A stretch of 64,000 nucleotides of DNA from Mycoplasmataceae bacterium (GCA_031265955.1 JAISBY010000004.1:1-64000), one strand, 5' to 3'; positions 33,758-44,426 are shown, counted from the stretch's first letter. Notes: generated by a model from the letters alone, not told the origin. A program made the numbers and translations.

Positions 33758-34456
33758 ATGCTGAAAACAATAATTTTTGACATTGATGGCGTTATTACAG
33801 ATTTATCTTTTTTTCATTTCTTAGCATGAAAAAGCGTTCTTAGTTTTTACAACGTCAACCTTCAAAAAGAAGAATGAGCCAATTACAATGGCCGTCAAAG
33901 ATTAACTATTCTTAAAATGATTTTGAAAAATCATAATATTACTTTTGATGAAAAAACACTAACAAAAATATCTAATCAAAAAAATGATTTATTCGTTCAC
34001 TTAATTAAACATAACCTTACCCCGAAAAACATAATTAATGGCGTTCGCCAATTAATTGATGATGCGATTACACGCGGCTTAAAATTGGTTGCTGTTAGTT
34101 CTTCAGCTAATGCAGTCTTGGAAATGAAATGTCTAGGATTATTTGATAAATTCACATATGTATCTGACTACCAAAGCAAAAGATTATCTAGTCTATCACA
34201 AACAGAAAAAAAAGTGGTCTCACCTTTATTATTTTCTTTGAAAACGTTAGGAATTGAGTCATCTGAATGTATCGGCTTAGAGGACCATGTTGATGGAGTC
34301 TTAGAATACAAATCTGCTGGCATATTTTCAGTTGCCATTGCTAATTATCAAGAAGATATAAAGAAAGAAGCAGATTTTTGAGCGGAATTACCAGAACAGA
34401 TAGTTTTGGAAGAAATTATATTTAGCTACTACAAAAGAGACACTCAATACGATTAA
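33758..34456 (+). CDS. HAD-family phosphatase, phosphoglucomutase-like
   Basis: 232 aa. Motif I is IFDIDGVITDLS (DxDxxxT/V), motif II VAVSSSAN and a late IGLEDHVDGVLE (GxxxD-type acidic site). The cap is helical and fits the beta-phosphoglucomutase/Gph group. Substrate unknown. It closes the ftsY-ylxM operon and its stop abuts the convergent tig end. Several TGA Trp codons sit near its start. Confidence 0.8.
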
Positions 34457-35758
34457 TTATTTATTAATTTCTATTAATTTATCAAATACTTTCTCTTGAA
34501 TTAAGACAGTTTTGATACCGTCATAGTTGTTGTTTAATCTTTGTTTTAACATGTCTAAAGTCATACCATAGACTTTCGCCATTTTGGTTAAATGTTCTTC
34601 TGTTTCTTTTTCAGATATGTCAATTTTTAACTCATCAATAATTTTTTCAATACCTATAACTAATTGAAGATTTTTAATTGCGGATTCTTCTAAAACTTTT
34701 TCAAAATCTTTTAAATTTTGGTATCCCAAATAAGTTGTAATGTATTTTTCTTTATCAACTTTTACTTCCAACGCTCTTTTGTTAATATCGTTATTCAAAC
34801 GTTTAATCTCTTCATCCAATAATGATTTAGGAATATATGATAACTTTGTATGTTCTATTAGTCATTGCGATATTTCTTTAATTGCCTCTTGTCTTGCTGA
34901 ATATTTTTTATGTTCATGAAGTTGGTTATGCACATATTTCTTAAATTGCTCATCGGTTTTAACATCTGGAATTGCAAATCTCGCAATATACTCATCGTTC
35001 AATTCTGGTTTTTGAATAATTTTAATATCATTAATCACCAATTCAAACTTAGCTTTCTTATTTGCCAGATCTTTGGAGTGATAATCCTTTGGAAAAGTAA
35101 CTTCAATGGTTTTCTTATCATCTTTTTTTAAACCAATCATTTGTTCTTCAAATCCCGGAATAAATGAATTAGAACCGATTTCTAATTCGTGACCTTTAGC
35201 TTCTCCTCCAGCAAATGGTTTTCCATCTATAAATCCTTTAAAATCAAAATTTACCATATCACCTTTAGCAATTATGTCTGTATCTTTCGGAACTAACATA
35301 ATGTCTTTCTTAGTGTATCTTGTGATTTCACGCTCTACATCTTCGCTTTGAATTTTTGGCTCAGCATAATTAATTTTGATTTTTTTGTAATCACCTATTG
35401 TGACGTCAGGAAATTTTTCAAAAGCATAAACGATACGCAAGAATTTTGGATTGATTTCTGCAATATCTACAGTTAAAGCGTCTTCAATTACTTTCTCTGA
35501 TTCAAAATCTTTAGCTTGCAATAAAAGGCGATAATTTTCATCAATCGTCTTTTTAAGAGAATGATTCATCACTTCTTGTTCGGAAATATATTTTTTTGCA
35601 ACTTCAGAAGGAACGTGCCCTGATCTGAAACCAGATAACTTTAATTTTTTTGATAGGGCTTTATAGGAAAGTTCCTGAGCATTTTTCCAAATTTTCGCAT
35701 CACTTTCAACAATGTATTTTATTTCGTTTTTAATTTCTTCTTTTTTAATGATTTTCAT
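34457..35758 (-). CDS. tig: Trigger factor
   Basis: 433 aa, normal for this ribosome-bound folding chaperone. The ribosome-binding tail signature LSGFRSGHVPSEVAKK (GFRxGxxP) is near residue 43. A peptidyl-prolyl isomerase (FKBP) domain with GDMVNFDFKGFIDGKPF follows at about 150-245, then a helical C-terminal arm. One TGA Trp splits the tail. A divergent promoter region separates it from the lipoprotein gene at 35851. Confidence 0.95.
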
Positions 35759-35810
35759 ATTTTGCTGCCTATATTGAATAATAATTCTACAACAAAAATG
35801 TTAGTGTTGT

Positions 35811-35816
35811 TATAAT
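35811..35816 (+). promoter_or_regulatory. -10 box of the poly-G lipoprotein gene
   Basis: TATAAT lies 34 nt before the ATG at 35851, with AAGGAG in between as ribosome site. It is part of the divergent region shared with tig. Confidence 0.55.
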
Positions 35817-35850
35817 AAAACATTAGATTTATAAGGAGAAATCAATAAAT

Positions 35851-36336
35851 ATGGGAAAAATACATTCAATCAGGATATTTGGTTCGGTTTTATTAGGGGG
35901 GGGATTAGCAACAGCCGCCGTCCTTGCTACAACCAGTTGTAATGGAAAACCTGATGGTGATAAATATTTAAATATATGAACAGACAAAATAGATTGTACT
36001 AATACAGATCTTAAAGCTACGAATGTACAAATAGGGGAATATAAAATTCAAGATAAGAAAGATACAAATGAAGCGGTGGCGATTTGAGGCGTGAGCACCG
36101 TTCCGTTTTACGGAAATTTTGTAGCTTATGTCTATGGTTGATATAACGGAGATTCTTCCAGCTCAAATGACGGAAAAATATGAATCGGAATCATTCCACC
36201 TAAAAGTGTTGATAATTTGCCTAGTGGCGAACACAAAGTAGAAGTTGACATTAGTTTATATGATCATGGTGATGATAAAAAAGTTCTTGAGGATGTAAAA
36301 TACACCATTGATTTGAATGTCCAAGACGAGATATAG
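35851..36336 (+). CDS. Phase-variable lipoprotein, ON (poly-G in signal peptide)
   Basis: 161 aa. The signal peptide contains a run of eight G (35896-35903) read as GGG GGG GGA (Gly-Gly-Gly), then ALA-rich helix and lipobox ATTSC, with Cys at about residue 30. With eight G the frame is intact, so the gene should be on; adding or losing one G would stop it. The mature part is 130 residues, rich in Asp, Gly, Lys and Trp (TGA). No family recognised. A strong terminator follows. Confidence 0.85.
35896..35903 (+). repeat. Poly-G tract of 8, slippage site
   Basis: Eight consecutive G in the signal-peptide codons of the lipoprotein gene at 35851. Homologous in position to the tract at 821-830. Confidence 0.9.
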
Positions 36337-36353
36337 TCTTGAGTTCTTAAACT

Positions 36354-36402
36354 AATAAGATAAGAAGTTATCAATATTTAGTGACTTCTTGTCTTATTTC
36401 TT
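36354..36402 (+). terminator. Strong hairpin terminator after the lipoprotein
   Basis: AATAAGATAAGAAGT pairs with ACTTCTTGTCTTATT (one mismatch of 15) and is followed by TTC TTTT. It lies 17 nt past the lipoprotein stop. It also covers the end of the convergent metallopeptidase gene. Confidence 0.8.
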
Positions 36403-37060
36403 TTCAGTTCGGAATAAGTGAACTAACATAATTTCAAAATGGTTTTTGATGGTGGGGATGAATTAAGTGAGACAATTCATGCACTATTAAATAATCAATC
36501 GCTTCTTTTCGGCAACAAATAAGTCGCAATGAGATAACGATTTTTTTAGATGAACTATAACAAACACCTAATTTTGAAGTCATTCATTTAAAAGATAGAT
36601 TTGCCTTAAGATTCATTCTTTTTTCCCATTTTGTAAACATATTCGGAATAACATTCTGACAATATTGCAATAGTATTTTTTTTATCAAAAATAATTTATC
36701 CGATGTTTTATTGCAATGTAAATAAATTTTTTTACCAATAATTTCATATTTTCTACGGTAGTTAGTCAATAAACTACTTATTTCATATCTTTCATTTAAT
36801 AAATAAATGTAATTAAAATTTGGATCTATTAATTGCTTATTTTGTTTATTTACGATATGAGTGTGCATTTTAAGAATATTTTTCTTGATGAAATCACTGG
36901 CAACTTTTTCTGACATTCATTTTGATACTACAACATGAATTTCGTTATTTTTAGTTACTTTTATATAAGAGTTTAACGTTGATTTAACAAACAACTTATA
37001 CATAATTGGCTGACCGTTAATATAAGCATGCTTAATTTGATAATCTGTGATTTTAGTCAC
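36368..37060 (-). CDS. YgjP-like zinc metallopeptidase (DUF45)
   Basis: 230 aa. A C-terminal HExxH site reads VHELSHLIHPHH, followed by FWNYVSSLIP, the usual third-ligand region of the YgjP/SprT-like family. GTG 37060 is the start, with AGAGGA upstream; it shares a base with the TAG of the dUTPase gene (TAGTG). Function in this family is not settled; the N-terminal half is basic. The stop at 36368-36370 lies inside the terminator hairpin of the opposite gene. Confidence 0.7.
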
Positions 37061-37554
37061 TAATAATTTTCCTCTTGGCGTTTAAAATTGATTTGATTTT
37101 TTTCAAAATAAGCTTGATGGATTTCATCGTAGGTAAAACCTAACTGGTAGCCCAATAATAAATAATTAGTAAATCATTCTTTAATTCCGCTTGAAGTATT
37201 TAAAACTTCCATGGATTTAAATAATCTATTAAAAGCAATTGTAAGGTCTTTTTTATTTAATATAGAAATAGTGTCATTCAAAATGAATTTGGGTTTAATA
37301 TCATGAGCTATTGATAAAGAACCAATGAAATGAATACCATCTACATATTCCTCAAGAATTACTTTTTTTTCTGACGCATTTTTAATAGACCAAAATTTAA
37401 AAGAACGAACTTCATTAGCTAATTCCCCTAGTTCAACAAATAGTGCAAGTTTTAATTCCTCTATAATCTTTGAATAAGTAACATTATGTCTTTGATGCAC
37501 TACTTTGTCTAATATTTGTTGTGCTTCAATAATATCTTTTAAATCTAATTCCAC
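37060..37554 (-). CDS. dut: dUTP diphosphatase, all-alpha (dimeric) type
   Basis: 164 aa. Helical MazG-like family of dUTPases: FVELGELANEVRSFKFW (ExxE), then LEEYVDGIHFIGSL (ExxxD). It hydrolyses dUTP to dUMP and PPi and so limits uracil in DNA, complementing Ung. The GTG start shares its G with the TAG of the nitroreductase gene; the TAG end shares with the metallopeptidase GTG. Confidence 0.8.
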
Positions 37555-38075
37555 TATAAACCTTGTTTTACTTTATCAATATTATAAATTTCGTCATAAC
37601 AACGATTAACCTTTTTAGGAGTTCTACCTTTTTCTTGAGCATAACCGATAGTAATGCCAATTGCTAATTTGGTATTTCCACTAACATTTAACAATTTGTT
37701 CATATTTTCTTCTTGATAAATAATATGACCAATCAAACATGTTTGTAATCCCAACGATTCGGCAGCAATCATTACTAATGTTGTTGCGATAATTGCGTCC
37801 GCTACCGCTCAATGTGCTTTATCTTTTAGTCGGTTATGATCGCCATAAAAAGCAATAAATAACGGTGCTTCGCTAATGTGTCTTTGGTTACCAGCGTAAA
37901 TCGCTATCTTATCGCGAGTTTGTTTATCAGTAACAAAAATACAAGAGAAATCTTGCAAGTTCAAAGCTGTAGGAGAAGAATTAATAATTTCCTTCAACTT
38001 GTTAATCTTCTCTACTTCAATTGGTTTATCTAAATACTTTCTACAACTAGTACGTTTTAAAATATCGTTAAGCAT
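37554..38075 (-). CDS. Nitroreductase family protein
   Basis: 173 aa. The FMN-binding start LKRTSCRKYLDKPIE and the later IAAESLGLQTCLIGHII are typical. It may reduce nitro or quinone compounds using NAD(P)H. One TGA Trp (AHWAVADAIIA) splits it. Lies 16 nt downstream of rplT, so it may belong to the infC operon. Confidence 0.85.
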
Positions 38076-38091
38076 AAATAAAAATGAAGAA

Positions 38092-38439
38092 TTACTTCTT
38101 CATTACCTTTTCTACTAATGTTTTAAATTCTTCCGGATTATTAATTGCTAGTTCACTAAGCATTTTACGATTAATGGCAATTTTAGCTTTGTGTAGGGCG
38201 TTGATAAAAGTTGAATAATTGTAACCTAGTTCGCGTACTGCGGCATTGATTCTAGCATTTCATAACTTACGGAAATCACGTTTACGTGCTTTACGATCGC
38301 GATAAGCATAGTCTGCTGATCGTAATAAAGTTTGGCGAGCAATCTTATAGGATGTATGTTTTGTTCCTCAAGCACCCTCTACTCTACGTTTAGTTGCTTT
38401 ACGGCGTTGTCTTGTGGTTTGTCCACCTTTAACTCTCAT
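38092..38439 (-). CDS. rplT: 50S ribosomal protein L20
   Basis: 115 aa. [18 protein letters not shown] start is close to the usual MARVKRGVTARARHKK pattern, with [20 protein letters not shown] inside. It binds 23S rRNA and in many bacteria represses its own operon through an infC leader. RBS GGAGAAAG precedes it. Confidence 0.95.
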
Positions 38440-38450
38440 AGTCTTTCTCC

Positions 38451-38651
38451 TTACTTACCTAATGTATAACGATGTCTTTTAGCTAATGCATGACTTAATT
38501 GTGCATCATGCTTTAGGTGTCGTTTCTGTTTTGTTGTCTTGCAATGTGCTTGATGACTACGATGCGAATGTTTCATCATAATCTTGCCAGAAGCCGTTAC
38601 TTTAAAACGCTTTTTAGCAGACTTCTTTGTTTTTTGTTTAATTTTACCCAT
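38451..38651 (-). CDS. rpmI: 50S ribosomal protein L35
   Basis: 66 aa. MGKIKQKTKKSAKKRFKVT and MMKHSHRSH are characteristic. Middle gene of infC-rpmI-rplT. An AAGGAGAA site overlaps the infC end region. Confidence 0.95.
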   Translation of the reverse strand: MGKIKQKTKKSAKKRFKVTASGKIMMKHSHRSHQAHCKTTKQKRHLKHDAQLSHALAKRHRYTLGK

Positions 38652-38664
38652 AAATGTATTCTCC

Positions 38665-39183
38665 TTATTTATTCCTTACAATAGTTGCTTCATATAGAAC
38701 CGGTGTTAACTTTTTAATTGGATTCAAGATTTTAGCGGTATCACCAAGTAATGCTAAGAACTTATCATATGTTTCTTGAATTAGTTCGGGTTTATAGCCA
38801 ATTCGGCCGTAAGCCTGAATTTTGAATTTAATTTGCGCATTATCATTTAACCAGTCAATCGCCTGATTTGCTCTTCATTTTAAATCGTGATCACTAATTT
38901 GTGGACGTACTTTTACTTCTTTGATCTTAATTACACTTTGGTTTTTTCGTGAAAGTTTTTCCTTCATTTTTTGTTCATAAGTGAATTTACCATAATCCAC
39001 AATCTTGGCAATGGCAACACCACCAGTCTTTTCAGCCGGGACGAATAATACTAAATCGTATCCTCTTTCCTTGGCCAAATTAACAGCATTCATCTTATTC
39101 ATTACGCCTAACTTAGTTCCATTTTCATCGATGATTAATAATTTATCATCTCTAATTTTTTCATTTATCGGTCTATATTCCAT
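38665..39183 (-). CDS. infC: Translation initiation factor IF-3
   Basis: 172 aa from ATG 39183 (MEYRPINEKIRDDKLLIID). It prevents early subunit joining and checks start codons. The IF3 N-domain and, after a TGA Trp, the C-domain with ISDHDLK and LTPVLYEAT are present. An upstream in-frame ATG at 39207 would add MKFWKSNW and cannot be excluded; neither start has a good ribosome site. A leader with three hairpins precedes it. Confidence 0.93.
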
Positions 39184-39215
39184 TCAATTACTCTTTCAAA
39201 ATTTCATATAAAGAA

Positions 39216-39245
39216 AACATTGTGCTTATAGCCAAACACAATGTT
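39216..39245 (-). promoter_or_regulatory. Attenuator-like hairpin in the infC leader
   Basis: AACATTGTG and CACAATGTT (as seen on the minus strand) form a perfect 9-bp stem with a 12-nt loop followed by TTCTTT. It sits about 30 nt before the infC start. Two more perfect hairpins lie upstream: 39250-39271 (9-bp stem, TAAT loop) and 39283-39297 (6-bp stem). The position fits an L20-regulated infC-rpmI-rplT leader; the fold is unverified. Confidence 0.5.
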
Positions 39246-39364
39246 AAGATTTAAATACTAATGTATTTAAAGCTTGATACCCATAATCTTTGATTATCAG
39301 GTGAGTGTGTAACTACTTTCTTTATACGAATAGAATTCTACAACTTTTTATAGGAAAATAAAAA

Positions 39365-39658
39365 TTATTTATCTTGTTGTTTACTAAAAACTAAAACAAT
39401 CGAAACACTTTGTGAAGTACTAGCGCTTCCTGAAATAATATTTTTATTAACAGTTGGTGTGCCGACATAAGTGGTATCGGTAGTGGTATTGTCTCGTTGT
39501 TTACGTAGATAATAACCTCTGACTTTCATAAAATCTTCTACTTTTACTGCCTTTTCATCACTTTTACAAGTAACGGCAATTGGATCTTTACCAGTGTCAA
39601 TTTGCTTTTGTAATGCCTTAAACGATACTATCCCAAATGCTTTATTTCAAAACCCCAT
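39365..39658 (-). CDS. Hypothetical protein, 97 aa
   Basis: The ORF has one TGA Trp (MGFWNKAFGIVSF). It then has IDTGKDPIAVTCKSDEKAVK and a Thr/Ser-rich second half, ending in FSKQQDK. Ribosome site AGGGGAT lies 8 nt before the ATG. Sits just downstream (in transcription) of the tandem coiled-coil genes. No family recognised. Confidence 0.6.
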
Positions 39659-39701
39659 ATATTCATCCCCTATTTTTATTAATTAACTTCCTCAAATTAT
39701 A

Positions 39702-40193
39702 TTATTCTTTTAAATTATTAAGTTTGACAATATTATCTATTCTATGTTTTAGTGGATCAAATTCACTTTTAACTCATTGGCTAAATCAAGTTGGTCGAGT
39801 GGTGTCCATCTTTTTGATATCTGCCTTTAATTTACCTATGTCAGCTTCAATTTGATCAAATCGTTTGTCTTGTTTATCAAAGCGAGCAAATACCGCCTGC
39901 TGAAATTCTAAAAATCAAGGCGGTGGTTGTGGTGGTTCAACAATTATGTCTTTCATTTCCTTCATTATGATAACACGTTTTGTTGCTAGTTTAAAATTTA
40001 CATGTTCAACGGTACGTTGTATTTCTTGTTTTGCTATCATCCATGATTCATTACTATAAAAATAAAAAATTATTGTGTCTGATGAAGCATCTCAAATTTC
40101 TTTTGCTTTGTTTTTATGGCAAATCCTTTTGATAACTTCAATTTTGTTAAGAAATTCATCTATTGAGATAAAAACAGTAATTGGCATAGTCAT
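39702..40193 (-). CDS. Coiled-coil protein, copy A of a tandem pair
   Basis: 163 aa, reconstructed across TGA Trp codons. An N-terminal alpha/beta region of about 85 residues is followed by a Pro-rich linker (IIVEPPQPPPWFLEF), then a heptad-like helix (FARFDKQDKRFDQIEADIGK) and the end VKLNNLKE. It is about 60 percent alike to copy B. The Pro linker suggests two separable domains. Function unknown. The start at 40193 has AGGAGAG about 15 nt upstream. Confidence 0.65.
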
Positions 40194-40217
40194 ATTTTTG
40201 GTTATTCTCTCCTATAC

Positions 40218-40264
40218 CTATTTAATACAAGCAAAAAATAGAATTTGCTAAATTATTTTTAAAT
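40218..40264 (-). repeat. 47-bp direct repeat, copy 1 (upstream of copy A)
   Basis: Matches 40830-40876 at 46 of 47 positions. Both lie before the coiled-coil genes on the minus strand and contain a promoter-like TGTATTAAAT. Unit length of the duplication is about 612 bp. Confidence 0.85.
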
Positions 40265-40312
40265 GATTGCAATAAAAACTAATAGAATCAGACAAATACT
40301 ATCGAAAATTAA

Positions 40313-40816
40313 TTATTCTTTTAAATTATTAAGTTTGATAACTCTATCCAAGCGATTGCCAATTTTCTTAACTTCCTTTTTTAATGGATCAAAATCACTT
40401 TTAACTCATTCGGTAAATCAAGTTGGTTGAGTAGTGTCCGTCTTCTTGATATCAGCTTCGATTTTATCAAAACGTTTGTCTTGTTTATCAAAGCGAGCAA
40501 ATACCGCCTGTTGGAATCCTAAAAACCAAGCCGGTGGTTGTGGTGGTTCAACAATTATGTCTTTCATTTCCTCCATTATGATAACACGTTTAGGGGATAG
40601 CTTGAAATTTATTCGTTCAACTACGAGTAGTTGTATTTCTTGTTTTGCTTTTAGTCATGATTCGTTATCACAAAAATAAAACAAAATAGTGTTGGCAGCA
40701 CCGTCTAAAACCTCTTTAGCTTCGTATTTTTTACAAATACTTCTAATATCTTCAATCTTGTCTACAAATGAATTTGTAGACATCATAATGATGACTGGTA
40801 TTTTATTATTTCTCAT
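40313..40816 (-). CDS. Coiled-coil protein, copy B of a tandem pair
   Basis: 167 aa. Same plan as copy A: MRNNKIPVIIMMSTNSFVDK start, KRVIIMEEMKDIIVEPPQPP linker, and FARFDKQDKRFDKIEADIKK coil, with an extra KKEVKKIGNRLDRV stretch. RBS GGGGAGCAAG precedes ATG. Trp occurs as TGA and TGG. Membership in a known family could not be settled. Confidence 0.65.
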
Positions 40817-40829
40817 CTTGCTCCCCACA

Positions 40830-40876
40830 CTATTTAATACAAGCAAAAAATAAAATTTGCTAAATTATTTTTAAAT
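40830..40876 (-). repeat. 47-bp direct repeat, copy 2 (upstream of copy B)
   Basis: Partner of 40218-40264. One mismatch. Likely holds the promoter of copy B. Confidence 0.85.
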
Positions 40877-40926
40877 TTTAATTTCAAATAATCGGAAACT
40901 TGTGCTCATAATGATATTTATATCCA

Positions 40927-40932
40927 TATAAT
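40927..40932 (+). promoter_or_regulatory. -10 box of the mgtA leader
   Basis: TATAAT lies 149 nt upstream of the mgtA ATG, leaving a leader of about 140 nt. A second TATAAT overlaps the ATG itself at 41077-41082, less likely to serve it. A short ORF with AAGGTAAGG ribosome site (40958-41011, 17 aa) lies in the leader. Confidence 0.45.
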
Positions 40933-41080
40933 TCCCATAACATTGAAAGGTAAGGTAATGATATGGGCCCTCACACGAATAGTTCAAAAGATGAATATGA
41001 TTCGGTTTTAATCATTAGTTACTTACCAATCATATAAATATTGTCTTATTAACTATCCATGTTAGACCCTAAAATCTATA

Positions 41081-43759
41081 ATGGCTAAAAAACAACGTAA
41101 AAAACGTTTACCTCAAATATCGGGCGAATTAAACCAAAAGCTACTAGCCAATGCTAATATGTCTAACGATGACATACTAAGTATTTTTCATAGTTCGCAA
41201 GTAGGTTTAGACAGCGAACAATACGAGAAAGCCAAAGAGATATACGGCCCAAATACTCTTGGTATCAAAAAACAGTACCAATGGTATCATTCGCTTATTG
41301 GCGCTGTTTTTAACCCTTTCTCTGTTATTCTAATAATTATTGCAATATTAGATGTTGCCATCCCTACCATGCGTGATTGACCATCGTTTGGTATCATCCT
41401 AGGCATATTACTTGTCACTTGCTTTGTGAGGATGTTTCAAGAAATTCGCTCTAACAAAGCAAGTGAAAAATTAAATGACATGATTGAAACCACTGCAGCC
41501 ATTGAACGGAATGGCATTAGAAAAGAAATTCCGATTGATGAGATTGTACCAGGGGATATCGTTCATTTAGCTGCAGGAGATATGGTACCCGCTGATTTAA
41601 TGGTACTCAATGCCAAAGATTTATTTATTACGCAATCCGCTCTGACCGGTGAATCAGAACCAGTTGAAAAAACTGCTGGTATTTTTAAAAACAGAGAATT
41701 TCAAACAGCGCTTGAAGCTAACAATCTTTGTTTTATGGGTACATCAGTTTCATCTGGTTCTGCTAAAGCGATTGTTTTAAATACTGGCAATAATACTTTT
41801 TTTGGTCGAATTGCTAGATCAATATCTAAGAAAAGACCAAAAACTAACTTTGATAAGGGAATTCGCAATGTTAGTATCCTATTATTAGTAACCACTATCA
41901 TTATGGTAATTGTTGTATTTGCTTTACAAGGTGGTTTAGGTACTGGCAAAGATCGTTGAATTACTAGCATTACCTTTTCCTTGGCGCTAGCAGTAGGATT
42001 AACGCCAGAATTATTACCAATGATTGTCACGGTGAACCTTGCGAAAGAAGCCTTTAGGTTGTCCAAACAAAAAACCATCGTTAAAAATATTAACTCCATT
42101 CAAAGTTTTGGCGCGATGGATGTTTTATGTACTGACAAAACTGGCACATTAACTGAAGACCGAATTGTTTTAGAACGACATTTAAATATCGAGAATAAAG
42201 AAGACAATCGCGTTTTAATTTATGGTTACTTAAATAGTTATTTTCAAACGGGGCTTAAAAATTTATTAGATTTAGCCATTATTGAAAAAACGAAACAATT
42301 AGGTTTTGATAAGTCTACAGAACAATTTGTCAAAATTGATGAAATCCCTTTTGACTTCCAAAGACGTCGTATGTCAGTAATCCTTAAAGACCCAAACCGT
42401 CGCCACCAATTAATCACTAAAGGTGCACTAGAGGAAATTCTATCAGTTTGTGATTATGTAGAATATAAAGGCAAAGACATTAAATTAAATTTAAAGCTAC
42501 GTAACCAAATACGTAGTAATGTTCGTGCTCTAAACGAACAAGGCATGCGAGTTATTGCGATTGCGACAAATCATAAACCCTTACCTGCTGATCGACCTTT
42601 TAATGTAAAGGATGAAGATAGTTTAAAACTAATTGGTTATGTTGCATTACTAGACCCGCCTAAGTTATCTGCACGCAAAGCTATTTTAGATTTACAGAAA
42701 CGTGGTGTGCAAGTGAAAGTATTAACTGGTGATAATGACGCTGTCGCTAAATATGTTTGTAGCCAAGTCGGACTAAAAGGGAAGAAAATTCTACTTGGCA
42801 ATGATATTGAAACCATGACAAAAGAGCAATTAGAGAAGAAAGTAATGGCCGTTACCATCTTTGCAAAATTATCACCCGAACAAAAAGTTAGAGTTGTTAA
42901 TGCCATCAAAGATAATAAACATGTGGTTGGATTTATGGGCGATGGTATTAATGATGCTGGAGCCATGCGTACAGCTGATTTAGGTATCTCGGTTGATACC
43001 GCAGTCGATGTTGCCAAAGAAAGCGCTGATATCATTTTGTTAGAGAAAGATTTAACCATCTTAGGCAATGGTTGTGTGGAAGGCCGTAAAACCTATGCCA
43101 ACATTATTAAATACATCAAAATGACTGTATCCAGCAATTTTGGCAATATGTTGAGCATGTTAGTAGCAAGTGTGTGATTAACAGCATACGGTATCTTACC
43201 AATGCGTCCTGAACAAATTTTAATATTGAACCTAATTTATGACTTCGCTCAACTTGCCATGCCTTGAGACAATGTGGATAAGGATTTTGTTAATAAACCT
43301 CGGAGTTGGAATGCCCGTTCTATTTTAAAGTTTATGTTATTTATTGGGCCAATTAGTTCCATTTTTGATATTGCAACATTTTTGATAATGTTCTACATTA
43401 TGGGTTGACACGGATCATATCATAATGTTACTGATCCGACTTCCGTAAGTTTATTTCAAACTGGTTGATTTTTAGAAAGTCTATTAACACAAACCGCTGT
43501 AATCATTATTCTTCGTAGTAATAAGCTACCTTTCCACAACACAGCCCCGTCATTACCCGTGGTACTTTCCTTAATATCTATTCTCTTAATTGGTTTAATT
43601 TTTGTATTAACTCCAGGATTTCAACCAATCTTTTACCCGCTATCATCAAGTATTAATGCACCAATAATTGGTTATATTCTTGCAATTGTAGCTGGATATA
43701 TTGTCTTAGCCCAATTATCAAAGATGGCATATATTAAATTATTCCATAGTTGGTTGTAA
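41081..43759 (+). CDS. mgtA: P-type ATPase, Mg2+ importing (MgtA-like)
   Basis: 892 aa, ten predicted membrane helices. ATPase motifs: TGESEPVEKT, CTDKTGTLTED (phosphorylated Asp about 352), and FMGDGINDAGAM. The helix AVGLTPELLPMIVT is characteristic of Mg2+-ATPases of the MgtA/MgtB type rather than of Ca2+ pumps. It imports Mg2+ with ATP. A long leader with a small ORF precedes it. trmB starts 4 nt after its stop. Confidence 0.85.
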
Positions 43760-43763
43760 TCTT

Positions 43764-44399
43764 ATGGGTCGTATTCGTAAAATTAAAAATGCTGAAAACT
43801 TAATTAAGGAATATCCTTGGCTTATTAGTGAACCAAGAACAAATTATTTTAAGAATGATAATCTACTAGAAATAGAAATTGGTTCAGGCAAAGGTATATT
43901 TTTAATTACTAAAGCATTAAATAATCCACACATTAATTACATTGGGATTGAACGTGATTCTACCATTGTGCTAAAAGCATTAAAAAAAATTAATCAATTA
44001 GCAAATAAACCAACTAATTTATTAATTATCAATGATAATGCCGACAATTTGGAAAAATGATTTACTAAAAATAGTATCAATGTTATCTATCTTAATTTTT
44101 CTGACCCATGGCCAAAAAAACGCCACGAAAAAAATCGCTTAACATATCATACTTTTTTAAAAATTTATTATGACTTGTTAAAAAAACATGGAATTATTGA
44201 ACTCAAGACTGATAAATTAGATTTTTATAACTATTCATTAAATTCTTTTGACAATTTTCCGAAATTTAAAAAAAATAATTCCACTTTAAATCTTTATGAA
44301 AATGTAATTTTATTAAAAAATAATGTTCAAACTGAATATGAACAAAAATTCACAAAACAAAACATTAAAATCAAGAAAGCTAAATTTGAAAGAATTTAG
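43764..44399 (+). CDS. trmB: tRNA (guanine-N7)-methyltransferase
   Basis: 211 aa. It methylates G46 of tRNA with SAM. SAM site EIGSGKGIFL and catalytic NFSDPWPKKRHEKNRLTY are intact. One TGA Trp. Its last codons form the left arm of a strong bidirectional terminator. Confidence 0.93.
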
Positions 44400-44409
44400 C
44401 TTTCTTGAT
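44370..44409. terminator. Perfect 15-bp bidirectional terminator
   Basis: ATCAAGAAAGCTAAA and TTTAGCTTTCTTGAT are perfect arms around 10 nt, followed by TTTTAT on the plus strand. The left arm lies in trmB codons. It separates trmB from the convergent recR (stop at 44427). Confidence 0.85.
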
Positions 44410-44426
44410 TTTATAATTGGATTACA

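Noticed and set aside
40218-40876. 47-bp repeats as insertion-sequence ends
   Set aside because: Direct, not inverted; no transposase between; explained by tandem gene duplication.
40877-41080. M-box Mg riboswitch
   Set aside because: I could not find its conserved sequence blocks.
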